From G963665185 sp049723905 (lineage in GTDB: Bacteria > Desulfobacterota > Desulfovibrionia > Desulfovibrionales > Desulfovibrionaceae), in assembly GCF_049723905.1 (NCBI RefSeq), contig NZ_JBJKFD010000001.1, positions 3,038,001 through 3,102,000 on the forward strand: a stretch of 64,000 nucleotides of DNA, read 5' to 3'. Below are positions 24,411-31,619 of this stretch, one piece after another. The notes under the pieces were generated by a model, which was not told the DNA's origin, did not search any database, and worked only from the letters and a program-made list of their open reading frames with translations. Each line of letters starts with the position of its first letter. Within the stretch, counting starts at the first letter, position 1. The position numbers and the translations under genes were made by a program.

Positions 24411-24716
24411 ATGTTCAATCCGTACGCCGGTTCCACTGCCAAAGAACGTCGCCGGGTTTTACGCCGTTTGTTTCCGTCCCGGAACGGGCAGTATGTGTAT
24501 GTCCGCATTGACCAAGGACTGCTTCTTCGTTCCAGCCTGAGAGACCTTTCCCCTGCCGGAATGCGTCTGCACCACGAAACCGAACATGTTTTGCACAAGG
24601 GAAGCCGCATCCGCGTGGGAGAGGCGTTTGCCCAGACTACCCTGTTGGAAGGGGGGCACGGGCCTATCTGCTGGGTGGCACCCGGTGAATTGGGCATACA
24701 TTTCGATCGGCTTTAG
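24411..24716 (+). CDS. Small PilZ-like domain protein
   Basis: 101 aa. Short PilZ-like beta barrel: basic N-terminal stretch AKERRRVLRRLFP, then DLSPAGMRLHHET (D-x-S-x-x-G motif), LHKGSRIRVG, and a C-terminal ICWVAPGELGIHFDRL (the GI-F end typical of PilZ). PilZ domains bind c-di-GMP; the basic stretch could supply the RxxxR half of the site. GAAGGAAA precedes the ATG. Stand-alone PilZ proteins act as soluble effectors. Possible link to the GGDEF protein 1.7 kb away is inference only. Confidence 0.72.
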   Translation: MFNPYAGSTAKERRRVLRRLFPSRNGQYVYVRIDQGLLLRSSLRDLSPAGMRLHHETEHVLHKGSRIRVGEAFAQTTLLEGGHGPICWVAPGELGIHFDRL

Positions 24717-24834
24717 CCAGGCGAAATCCTGTAGTTTGAGCCGTTGGCTGGCGTTGTTTCGGCAGTTTGAGGGGACGCCTGTTTTCTGCTGAAGGGAGCC
24801 TAATGAGTCTTGGTGATAATTTGGGGCATTATAT

Positions 24835-24872
24835 TTTTCCACACCAATGGATTTATGCACAGTTTATCCACA
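24835..24872. promoter_or_regulatory. Cluster of DnaA boxes
   Basis: TTTTCCACA (one mismatch) at 24835, TTATGCACA at 24853 and TTATCCACA at 24864 (both perfect TTATNCACA), all on the same strand, spaced 18 and 11 bases apart, in an AT-rich stretch about 75 bases before the gene at 24948. Confidence 0.5.
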
Positions 24873-24947
24873 GAATAGGAACTTTTCTTGCAATGTTCAA
24901 GGCGGATTCAAAATTCCGGCGCATTTGCCGCCGCAGAGGAGACCGCC

Positions 24948-25265
24948 ATGAATACCAACACAGCCGAAGACATCACCAGGCAAGTAGAGCACGAGGACCA
25001 CGCTGCCCACCGCGTCCATCCATGGGATGTGGAATTCAGCCGCAGCGCCATGATAACCATCGGTTCCGCGGTAAAGCAGATTGCCGCGCATCTGGGGGTG
25101 AGCCCCAAGGCCGTAACCAAGGGAATGTTTGGGGAAATGTACTGGATGGAACCCAGCAACCGGCTCATGCTCGTCATTCCCGTGCCCAAGGCCGAAGCCG
25201 ACATGTTTGTGGAAATTCCCGAAGGGCATTGGCAGATCCGCGAGCGCAATCAGGCCACGCAGTAA
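24948..25265 (+). CDS. Hypothetical protein downstream of DnaA boxes
   Basis: 105 aa, family not recognised. N-terminal third is acidic/His-rich (AEDITRQVEHEDHAAHRVHP), the middle may hold a helix-turn-helix-like stretch (SAVKQIAAHLGVSPKAVTKG), and the C-terminus is a beta-rich VIPVPKAEADMFVEIPEGHW. AGAGGAGA precedes the ATG with good spacing, so it is very likely translated. The helix-turn-helix reading is only a guess from the spacing A-x3-LGVS. Confidence 0.7.
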   Translation: MNTNTAEDITRQVEHEDHAAHRVHPWDVEFSRSAMITIGSAVKQIAAHLGVSPKAVTKGMFGEMYWMEPSNRLMLVIPVPKAEADMFVEIPEGHWQIRERNQATQ

Positions 25266-25685
25266 TGGTGCGCTAACGCACGGATGTCCGTTCACATGGT
25301 GTTCGTTCAAAACGTGCGCCGGAATGGCCGTCCGGAGTGCCCCGGAGCGTTCATTGTGAAGCGTACGGGAAACGTGGTTTTCAGGCAGATTTTGCAGGGC
25401 ATGGCAAAAAAAGGGCTGTAACCGTACCCGGCAACACGCATTGCAAGGCGGCTTGCCAGAAGTACCGGGCCAGATTAACCTGGCGGTATGTCAGCAGAAT
25501 ACGTTTATGTATTTTGTGGAGGACCGCGATTCGGAAAAGCGGTTAATCAGGTTCACACCGCTTTTGCTGGTGCATGGCGGACCATGTGCCAGCCGGTGAC
25601 GTGCCGCTGCTTGTTTATTCAGAATGATACGAATTGAACGGACGCCACAAGTGCGCTCCTTTTTTCTGCCAATGGAGGCGTATAC
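25266..25685. other. Non-coding gap before gpsA
   Basis: No coding frame, terminator or repeat copy that I can support. A short segment AATACGAATTGAACGGACGC-like near 25628 resembles one at 32838 (CAGCGAATGGAACGGACGC) upstream of the helicase gene; significance unknown. Confidence 0.3.
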
Positions 25686-26678
25686 ATGATCTTTTCGGTC
25701 CTCGGGGGCGGCAGCTGGGGCACGGCCCTGGCAGATCTGCTGGCCCACAACGGCCACGACGTCAGGCTCTGGCTGCGCAAGCAGGAGCTGCTGGACGAAA
25801 TAGAGAAGAACCGGGAAAACACCTGGTATCTTCCCGGCCTTACCCTGCACGAAAAACTGAGGGCAACGACAGATTATGGTGTTGCCCTTGAAAATACGGA
25901 CTGCGCCATGTTCGTGGTTCCGTCCCAATTTTTCCGCGGCGTGTTGCAGGAGGTAAAACCTCTTTTGCCCGAACGTCCGGCCATTTTGTGCGCCAACAAG
26001 GGCATAGAGCTGGAAACCATGTGCACCATGTCCGAAGTGGTGGAGCAGACCGTGGGCGACCTCAATCCACGCTACGCCATGCTCTCCGGGCCCAGTTTCG
26101 CCCAGGAGGTTGCCCGGCGCATGCCTGCCGCCGTGGCTCTGGGCTGCGTTCACAAGCGGTTGGGCCAGGATCTTCAGGACGCCTTCAGCAACGACTATTT
26201 CCGGGTCTACACCAACCCCGACTTCAAAGGCGTGGAGCTGGGCGGAGCCATCAAGAACATCATTGCCATTGCCGCGGGCATTGCCGACGGCCTGGACTTC
26301 GGCACCAATGCCCGCGCCGCCCTTATCACCCGGGGGCTGGCCGAGATGAGCCGCCTGGGCAAGGCCATGGGGGCCAATCCCGCAACCTTCATGGGGCTGG
26401 CAGGCATGGGCGACCTGGTCCTGACCTGCACCGGCGAACTTTCCCGCAACCGTCAGGTGGGCCTGAGCCTGGGCAAGGGCCGAAAGCTCCCGGACATCCT
26501 TTCCCAGATGAAAATGGTGGCCGAGGGTGTGAAAACCACCGAAGCCGTGCGCGATTTGGGCAGAAAGCTCAAAGTCGACCTGCCTATCACCGAGAATGTC
26601 TACGAGGTCCTGTACAATGGAAAGGATCCTGCGCTTGCTGTGCGGGAGTTGATGGCACGAGACCTTAAAGACGAATAG
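25686..26678 (+). CDS. gpsA: Glycerol-3-phosphate dehydrogenase [NAD(P)+]
   Basis: 330 aa, full length. Makes sn-glycerol 3-phosphate from dihydroxyacetone phosphate for phospholipid synthesis, cytosolic. Motifs: nucleotide site SVLGGGSWGTALAD, VVPSQFFRGVL, CANKGIE (Lys), LSGPSFAQEVA, and KNIIAIAAGIADGL..GTNARAALITRGL (catalytic Lys and substrate residues). TGGAGG lies before the ATG. Single gene, followed by repeat A8. Confidence 0.96.
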   Translation: MIFSVLGGGSWGTALADLLAHNGHDVRLWLRKQELLDEIEKNRENTWYLPGLTLHEKLRATTDYGVALENTDCAMFVVPSQFFRGVLQEVKPLLPERPAILCANKGIELETMCTMSEVVEQTVGDLNPRYAMLSGPSFAQEVARRMPAAVALGCVHKRLGQDLQDAFSNDYFRVYTNPDFKGVELGGAIKNIIAIAAGIADGLDFGTNARAALITRGLAEMSRLGKAMGANPATFMGLAGMGDLVLTCTGELSRNRQVGLSLGKGRKLPDILSQMKMVAEGVKTTEAVRDLGRKLKVDLPITENVYEVLYNGKDPALAVRELMARDLKDE

Positions 26679-26682
26679 CCCC

Positions 26683-26806
26683 GCAGGCGGGTGAGAAAGG
26701 CACGATAGCTGCGTTGCTTCGTCTCTCCCAGAACCCTCGTGTATGAAAGAATACACTTCGGAACCTGGGAAAGACTCCCGTTTTGCTCTCGCACCTTTCT
26801 CACCAG
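26683..26806. repeat. Family A palindromic repeat, copy 8
   Basis: CAGGCGGGTGAGAAAGG start, class 1 centre (CCAGAACCCTCGTGTAT / ATACACTTCGGAACCTGG), end CCTTTCTCACCAGTG. Starts 5 bases after the gpsA stop. Confidence 0.8.
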
Positions 26807-26843
26807 TGAAGTGCCATAGAAAAAATGGACATTCTCTGAGAGG

Positions 26844-27008
26844 TTAGTCCGCTACGTTACTTTTAGCCTGGTGGATGTTTTCATATTCCACCGGGCTTTT
26901 ATAACCGATTCCGGCATGCCGCCGTTTCCTGTTATAAAATCCTTCCAGGAACATGAATATATCCAGTTTGGCTCCGGGAGCTTTGTCGGTATTTACGTTT
27001 GTAGGCAT
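26844..27008 (-). pseudogene. Chimeric remnant: RidA-like N-terminus joined to an IS3-family transposase C-terminus
   Basis: 54-codon frame. Residues 1-13 (MPTNVNTDKAPGA) and the preceding ribosome site match the start of the RidA gene at 27895 (MPTKVETTKAPDA, same TCTCCTTTG leader). From residue 13 on it reads AKLDIFMFLEGFYNRKRRH and GIGYKSPVEYE, the standard C-terminal end of IS3-family OrfB transposases. So a second ridA-like gene was broken by an IS3 element that was later mostly deleted. It keeps AAAGGAGA and an ATG, so it may still be expressed. The DNA to its right (27010-27190) is unusually AT-rich. Confidence 0.75.
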
Positions 27009-27296
27009 GTTGTCTCCTTTGTTTGCGAATTTTGTTTCACTTCAAGAAAATCGTATTGCAACTTTTGTCTTTGTGTTGATAATTTTTTATCATAGCAGTT
27101 TGAATAATTCGAGCATTTTTTGATATATTTATTCAAAAGCTAAAAAACTACGTATTTCAAATAAATAGAGTATATTTTCTAAGAAATTTGGAAATACTTA
27201 GGCAGTGTGGACAAGGGGGGGGGATTGGCAGCAGAGCCAAAAAAACGCTGTTTTTCCGTTGCCGGGAAAGGCGCCAGCGCGTTCCTGCTACGAAAA
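27009..27296. other. AT-rich non-coding gap
   Basis: About 180 bases (27010-27190) are far more AT-rich than the surroundings, with promoter-like TTGATAATTTTTTATCATAG on either strand. Probably the old promoter region of the broken ridA-like gene, or foreign DNA left by the insertion event. Confidence 0.4.
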
Positions 27297-27340
27297 AAGG
27301 CCCTTCGCTCAAAAAGATGCAAAGGGCCTTGATTTTTTTG
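27297..27340. terminator. Rho-independent terminator, probably bidirectional
   Basis: Stem AAGGCCCTT / AAGGGCCTT with a 16-base loop, T-runs on both strands. Downstream of ridA on the minus strand. Confidence 0.65.
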
Positions 27341-27376
27341 GGAAACAGCAGGGCTTTTGGGCGTGCGCTCTCTGAT

Positions 27377-27398
27377 CAGTCTGCTGGTCAGCAGACTG
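27377..27398. other. Perfect 9-bp hairpin
   Basis: CAGTCTGCT-GGTC-AGCAGACTG between the terminator and the 3' end of ridA; no T-run, function unknown. Confidence 0.4.
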
Positions 27399-27520
27399 CC
27401 CAGAGGGCGGCGACGGACGAGGAGAGCAAATCCGAGGAATTTTCCCCTTTTGGCCTATGGTGTTTCAGCAGAGGCAAGCACATGGGGTCGTCGAACGTAT
27501 CCGGCGACCCCAACCAGGTG

Positions 27521-27895
27521 TTACTTCTCAGCAATAACCTCGATTTCCACCAATGCGTCCTTGGGCAGACGGGCTACTTCAACGCAGCTCCGGGCCGGAA
27601 AAGGAGCGCTGAAATACTCGGCATATACTTCGTTCATGGCCGCAAAATTGTCCATGTCGCTTAAAAATACCGTTGTCTTGATGACGTTCTTCATGCCGGT
27701 ATAGACCTCTGCCAAAACGGCCTTTACGTTTTCCAACGACTGACGGGTCTGCCCGGCAATGTCTTTGGGCATTTTGCCGGTAGCCGGGTCGATGGGAAGC
27801 TGGCCGGATGTGAACAAAAGACCGGCAATCTGCATGGCCTGGGAATACGGACCTATGGCATCGGGTGCCTTGGTGGTTTCAACCTTGGTGGGCAT
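27521..27895 (-). CDS. ridA: RidA family reactive enamine/imine deaminase
   Basis: 124 aa, full-length RidA/YjgF/UK114 protein. Hydrolyses 2-aminoacrylate-type enamines made by PLP enzymes. Motifs: APDAIGPYSQAMQIAGLLFTSGQ, QTRQSLENVKAVL, FAAMNEVYAEYF, and PARSCVEVARLPKDALVEIEVIA with the catalytic Arg. AAAGGAGA precedes the ATG. A broken relative of its 5' end sits 0.5 kb downstream as part of a transposase chimera. Confidence 0.93.
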   Translation of the reverse strand: MPTKVETTKAPDAIGPYSQAMQIAGLLFTSGQLPIDPATGKMPKDIAGQTRQSLENVKAVLAEVYTGMKNVIKTTVFLSDMDNFAAMNEVYAEYFSAPFPARSCVEVARLPKDALVEIEVIAEK

Positions 27896-27970
27896 GTCGA
27901 GTCTCCTTTGCTTGCTGTTTCTAGCGTCACCGTGGAGGTTTCTATTTACGTTCGTATCCCACTGTCAACT

Positions 27971-28136
27971 CAGGCGGCTGAGAAAGGCACAATAACTTCG
28001 TTGCTTCTCCATGCGGCTCAAAAAGATGCGCTAGCGGCGTTGTTTCATTTTTCCCAGAACCCTCGTGTATAAAAGAATACACTTCGGAACCTGTGAAAGA
28101 CTCACGCCTTGCTTTCACACCTTTTTGAGCCGCCTG
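27971..28136. repeat. Family A palindromic repeat, copy 9 (partial copy plus full copy)
   Basis: A left half-copy (CAGGCGGCTGAGAAAGGCAC..CTTCGTTGCTTC) runs directly into a full class 1 copy (CGGCTCAAAAAGATGCG ... TTTTTGAGCCGCCTGG), as if one element inserted into another. Confidence 0.8.
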
Positions 28137-28218
28137 GAAGATAGGAGTTTAGGAGCACTGCCTTTTCTGTTTCTGCTTTTGTTTTCTTCATAAACCTTTC
28201 CCCCCAGCCAGCGTCCGA

Positions 28219-28342
28219 GGGCGCGCTAGTTTGGGCTCCGGCAAGGCGCAGGTGGTTTTCATGAGCGAGGACAGTATTTTTAGATACGGCCCGCGAAATG
28301 AAAATCGCCTGCAACGTAGCCGGTGTTCAAACTAGCGCGCCC
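28219..28342. repeat. Family B palindromic repeat, copy 4
   Basis: Perfect outer arms GGGCGCGCTAGTTTG / CAAACTAGCGCGCCC, different from the outer arms of copies 1 and 3 but paired; core CCGGCAAGGCGCAG, GCGAGGACAGTATTTTTAGATACGG, GCAACGTAGCCGG retained. Lies just after the LysR gene's stop. Confidence 0.88.
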
Positions 28343-28356
28343 TTCATTCCCGGCCT

Positions 28357-29247
28357 TCATTGGAAGGCACGGATGATATGGCTCGCGAGAGCATCCTGCA
28401 CAGGTGCGGCGCTTTGTCCCTTGTCGCCTTGGGGGCGGGCAGGCACCTTGCGGTGCAATGTGACATTGGCGACAGGCAGGCGAGGGAAGCCGTCCGAACG
28501 GTCCAGAATGGTCACTCCTTCGCCCAAAGTGGAGCGGCCTATGGGGGCCACGGCCAGCCCTTGCCGCACCGCACCCAATATTCCGCCGACGCTGGGGGTG
28601 ATGTAGGCAATGCGGTAGCTCCGGCCGATGCGCTCCAAGGCCTGTATGGCCCAGCGGCGGAACAGGCAGCCGTGGTGAAATACGGCCAGGGGAAGCGGGT
28701 CGCGCTTGTGTGCGTCGTGGTGCTGTGACGTCACCCAGACCGCAGCCTCCTGATAAATTATTTCCCCGTCCTGGCTGGTGCCGTTCTCGCTGTTGTATTC
28801 CGGCAGGTTGCATACGGCCAGGTCCAGCTCGCCCCGGCGCAGTTGCACAATAAGTTGGTCGCTGGGAGCGCTGACCATGTGCACGCACACCCTGGGATGG
28901 GTGGCGGCAAAGTCGGCCAGTACCTTGGGCAGCATGCTGCTGGCGTAGTCTTCCGGAATGCCCAGCGACACGTTCCCCTGCATTTCCGGGCTGGAAAGAA
29001 CAGACAGCGCCTCCTGCTCCAGGCGGGCCATTTTTCGGGCATAGGGCAGCAGCAGACTGCCCTTTGCACTCAGGGATACGCCGCGTCCCTCGCGGATAAA
29101 CAGCGCCTGCCCCACTTCGCTTTCCAATCGTTTGATCTGCAAACTCACTGCCGACTGGGTGCGTCCCACGCGCTCGCCAGCATGGGTGAAGCTGAGCGTT
29201 TCCGCCACTGCAATAAAGGTCTGCATCAGTTCCAAAGGCAATCGCAC
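28357..29247 (-). CDS. LysR family transcriptional regulator
   Basis: 296 aa. N-terminal winged helix (LELMQTFIAVAETLSFTHAGERV, TQSAVSLQIKRLE) and C-terminal periplasmic-binding-like effector domain (VSLGIPEDYASSMLP.., GLAVAPIGRSTL). Divergent from an AhpD-like gene that starts 131 bases away, which is its probable target. The intervening AT-rich region (29250-29330) has several ATT..AAT inverted pieces but no single clear operator. Effector unknown. Confidence 0.88.
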   Translation of the reverse strand: MRLPLELMQTFIAVAETLSFTHAGERVGRTQSAVSLQIKRLESEVGQALFIREGRGVSLSAKGSLLLPYARKMARLEQEALSVLSSPEMQGNVSLGIPEDYASSMLPKVLADFAATHPRVCVHMVSAPSDQLIVQLRRGELDLAVCNLPEYNSENGTSQDGEIIYQEAAVWVTSQHHDAHKRDPLPLAVFHHGCLFRRWAIQALERIGRSYRIAYITPSVGGILGAVRQGLAVAPIGRSTLGEGVTILDRSDGFPRLPVANVTLHRKVPARPQGDKGQSAAPVQDALASHIIRAFQ

Positions 29248-29378
29248 AGGATGGCTCCAATGAATAAGTATTTCTCATGGATTGAATAAAAACTATTCGT
29301 TTGTCAAATATATATTCTCTTTCTACCCTGCTTGCATTGGTTCTCTCATCTTTAACCTCGCAACCAAAGGATAGAACA

Positions 29379-29723
29379 ATGGAAAACCAAACCGAATTGC
29401 GCCAGACCACCATTGATAGTTTTGCAGTTATCAAGGCCAGCTCCCCGGAATTCAAGGAGCATTACGAAGGCATCAATGCGGAAATCTTCAAGGACGGGTT
29501 TCTGACAGGCAAGGCCAAACGCCTTATGGCCCTGGCCGTGGGCATCAGCCATGGCTGCCGGGGGTGCATGCTCTTCCAGACCCTGGCCGCATTGGAGCAT
29601 GGCGCCAGTGTGGACGAGATTCTGGAAACCTGCACTCTGGCAACCGTTATGGCAGGGAATATGGGTGGGGCGAATGCTTCACGCGTTGTCACGTATCTGC
29701 GCGAGCAGGGACTGGTAGACTAG
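29379..29723 (+). CDS. Carboxymuconolactone decarboxylase/AhpD-like protein
   Basis: 114 aa, one CMD-fold domain. The CxxC pair is in VGISHGCRGCMLFQTLAALEHGAS with the downstream His, the pattern of AhpD-type alkylhydroperoxidases; these act as thiol-based peroxidase partners. A decarboxylase role is unlikely given the CxxC. AAAGGA precedes the ATG at 29379; an upstream TTG (29301) would only add a hydrophobic stretch. Divergent from a LysR gene. The TAG stop is directly followed by repeat A10. Confidence 0.85.
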   Translation: MENQTELRQTTIDSFAVIKASSPEFKEHYEGINAEIFKDGFLTGKAKRLMALAVGISHGCRGCMLFQTLAALEHGASVDEILETCTLATVMAGNMGGANASRVVTYLREQGLVD

Positions 29724-29850
29724 CAGGCGGCTGAAAAAGGCCCGTCTGCTTCGTTGCTGCGGAAAATTAAAGTCGCTCGTGTACAAGAAGAGTACACGTC
29801 GCGATTGAATTTTCCTGGCGCCTCGCATCCAGACCTTTTTGAGCCGCCTG
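29724..29850. repeat. Family A palindromic repeat, copy 10
   Basis: Class 2 copy: CAGGCGGCTGAAAAAGG start; centre GGAAAATTAAAGTCGCTCGTGTAC / GTACACGTCGCGATTGAATTTTCC (split here across the loop); end CCTTTTTGAGCCGCCTG. Starts at the base after the upstream stop codon. Confidence 0.85.
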
Positions 29851-29915
29851 GAAGATTCCCGCCTCTTTTTTAATCTTCTTTTCTTCTTAAATTTATCGGT
29901 TCCCAGCCATCGTTT

Positions 29916-30042
29916 AAGGCCGTTCGAGTTTTGGTCCTGGCAAGGCACAACTATTTTTCGTGAGCGAGGACAGTATTTTAGATACGGCCCGCGAAACGAA
30001 AACTCGTTGTAACGCCGCCAGGACCTAAAATCGGACGGCCTT
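29916..30042. repeat. Family B palindromic repeat, copy 5
   Basis: Outer arms AAGGCCGTTCGAGTTTTGG / CCTAAAATCGGACGGCCTT; core GGCAAGGCACAAC, GCGAGGACAGTATTTTAGATACGGCC, GTAACGCCGCC. Inner stem TTTTTCGTG / CGAAAACTCG differs from other copies but still pairs. Confidence 0.85.
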
Positions 30043-30126
30043 CATTCTCCGCTATTTACTTTGTGGGCATACCATGGGAGGAAATGACCATATTCACCCG
30101 GTTTACCGGGAATGGGAGTACAATAC

Positions 30127-31443
30127 ATGCAACACATTGCCGTTATCGGAGGCGGGCTGGCCGGATGCGAATGCGCCTGGCAGCTTGCCCGACACAATAC
30201 ACGGGTCACGCTGTTCGAGATGCGTCCCGAGCGTACCACCCCGGCCCACGAAACCGACCTGCTGGCCGAGCTGGTCTGTTCCAATTCCTTCCGCTCCAGC
30301 GAGGAGCTGACAGCCATTGGCCTGTTGAAGGAAGAAATGGCCTCCCTGGACAGCCTCATCATGCAGGCGGCGCGCGCTACTGCGATTCCGGCGGGCAAGG
30401 CCCTGGCCGTGGACCGCACCGAATTTGCCCGCTTTGTCACCAATGTTTTGGAAGAGCATGAAAACATCACCCTGATTCGCGAGGAAATCACCAGCCTGGA
30501 AGATCCGCGCCTGATGGATGTGGACAAGATTGTGTTGGCAGCCGGGCCGCTGGCAAGCGAGGCGCTTTCCGATGACCTGAAAAAGCGGATCGGCGACGGC
30601 AAGAATGGTGCTGGACTTTATTTTTACGACGCCATTGCCCCCATTGTGGACGCGGCCAGCGTGGACATGGACAAGGCGTTCTGGGGCTCGCGCTACCTGC
30701 CCGAAGATACGGACTACCTGAACTGCCCGCTGACCGAGCAGGAGTACAAGACCTTTGTGCAGGCCCTGGTGGACGGGGAAAAAGTCATACCGCGCGAATT
30801 TGAAAAGGAAATCCACTTTGAGGGCTGCATGCCTGTGGAAGTCATGGCCGAGCGCGGCGAGATGACCCTGGCCTTCGGACCGCTCAAGCCGGTTGGTCTG
30901 GTTGATCCCAAAACCGGGGAGCAGCCGTATGCCGTGCTGCAGCTGCGGGCCGAGAACAAGGACAAGACCGCTTTCAACATGGTCGGGTTCCAGACCAAGC
31001 TGACCTACCCGGAACAGAAGCGCATCTTCCGGATGATTCCCGGGCTGGAAGGCGCGGAATTTCTGCGGCTGGGGTCCATCCACCGCAATACCTATGTGAA
31101 TGCGCCCGAAGTGCTGAACCCGGATCTTTCCCTGAAATCGGTTCCCAAGGTGCACCTGGCCGGGCAAATCACCGGTGTGGAAGGCTATTTGGAATCCGCG
31201 GCCTGCGGCATGTGGCTTGGCCTGCACCTGGGTGCGGGCGTGGGACACGCGCCCGAAACCACGGCACTTGGCGCGCTCATGGCCCATTTGCGCCGCCCGG
31301 TAAAGAAATTCCAGCCCAGCAATGCCAACTTCGGCCTCATGCCCGCGCTGAACCGGCGCGCTCCCAAGAAGATGCGCAAGGAACTCTATGCCGCCCGTAC
31401 CCGCGAGGACTGGGCAGCCTGGCGCGGCGACCAGAACCTGTAG
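30127..31443 (+). CDS. trmFO: Methylenetetrahydrofolate-tRNA (uracil-54-C5)-methyltransferase TrmFO
   Basis: 438 aa. FAD- and folate-dependent enzyme that makes m5U54 in tRNA, cytosolic. FAD site IAVIGGGLAGCECAWQLA at residues 3-20; the two functional cysteines are in LLAELVCSNSFRS and IHFEGCMPVEVMAERG; other signatures are YFYDAIAPIVDA, AFGPLKPVGL and HLAGQITGVEGYLESAA. GGGAG precedes the ATG at 30127. Typical in organisms lacking the SAM-dependent TrmA. Confidence 0.96.
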   Translation: MQHIAVIGGGLAGCECAWQLARHNTRVTLFEMRPERTTPAHETDLLAELVCSNSFRSSEELTAIGLLKEEMASLDSLIMQAARATAIPAGKALAVDRTEFARFVTNVLEEHENITLIREEITSLEDPRLMDVDKIVLAAGPLASEALSDDLKKRIGDGKNGAGLYFYDAIAPIVDAASVDMDKAFWGSRYLPEDTDYLNCPLTEQEYKTFVQALVDGEKVIPREFEKEIHFEGCMPVEVMAERGEMTLAFGPLKPVGLVDPKTGEQPYAVLQLRAENKDKTAFNMVGFQTKLTYPEQKRIFRMIPGLEGAEFLRLGSIHRNTYVNAPEVLNPDLSLKSVPKVHLAGQITGVEGYLESAACGMWLGLHLGAGVGHAPETTALGALMAHLRRPVKKFQPSNANFGLMPALNRRAPKKMRKELYAARTREDWAAWRGDQNL

Positions 31444-31619
31444 GACGTACATAAACAGTTGTTTGCAAGGCCATGGCGGAGGATTTCGCCGTGGCCTTTT
31501 TACATGCAGCCTATGCGGTTCGTGATATGCCAAACATATAATATGCGCCCGTACCCGGTATCTTCTATGGATGATTCAAGGTATGGTAGTCCAGTACACG
31601 TATGCACTGGAGATGCCTG

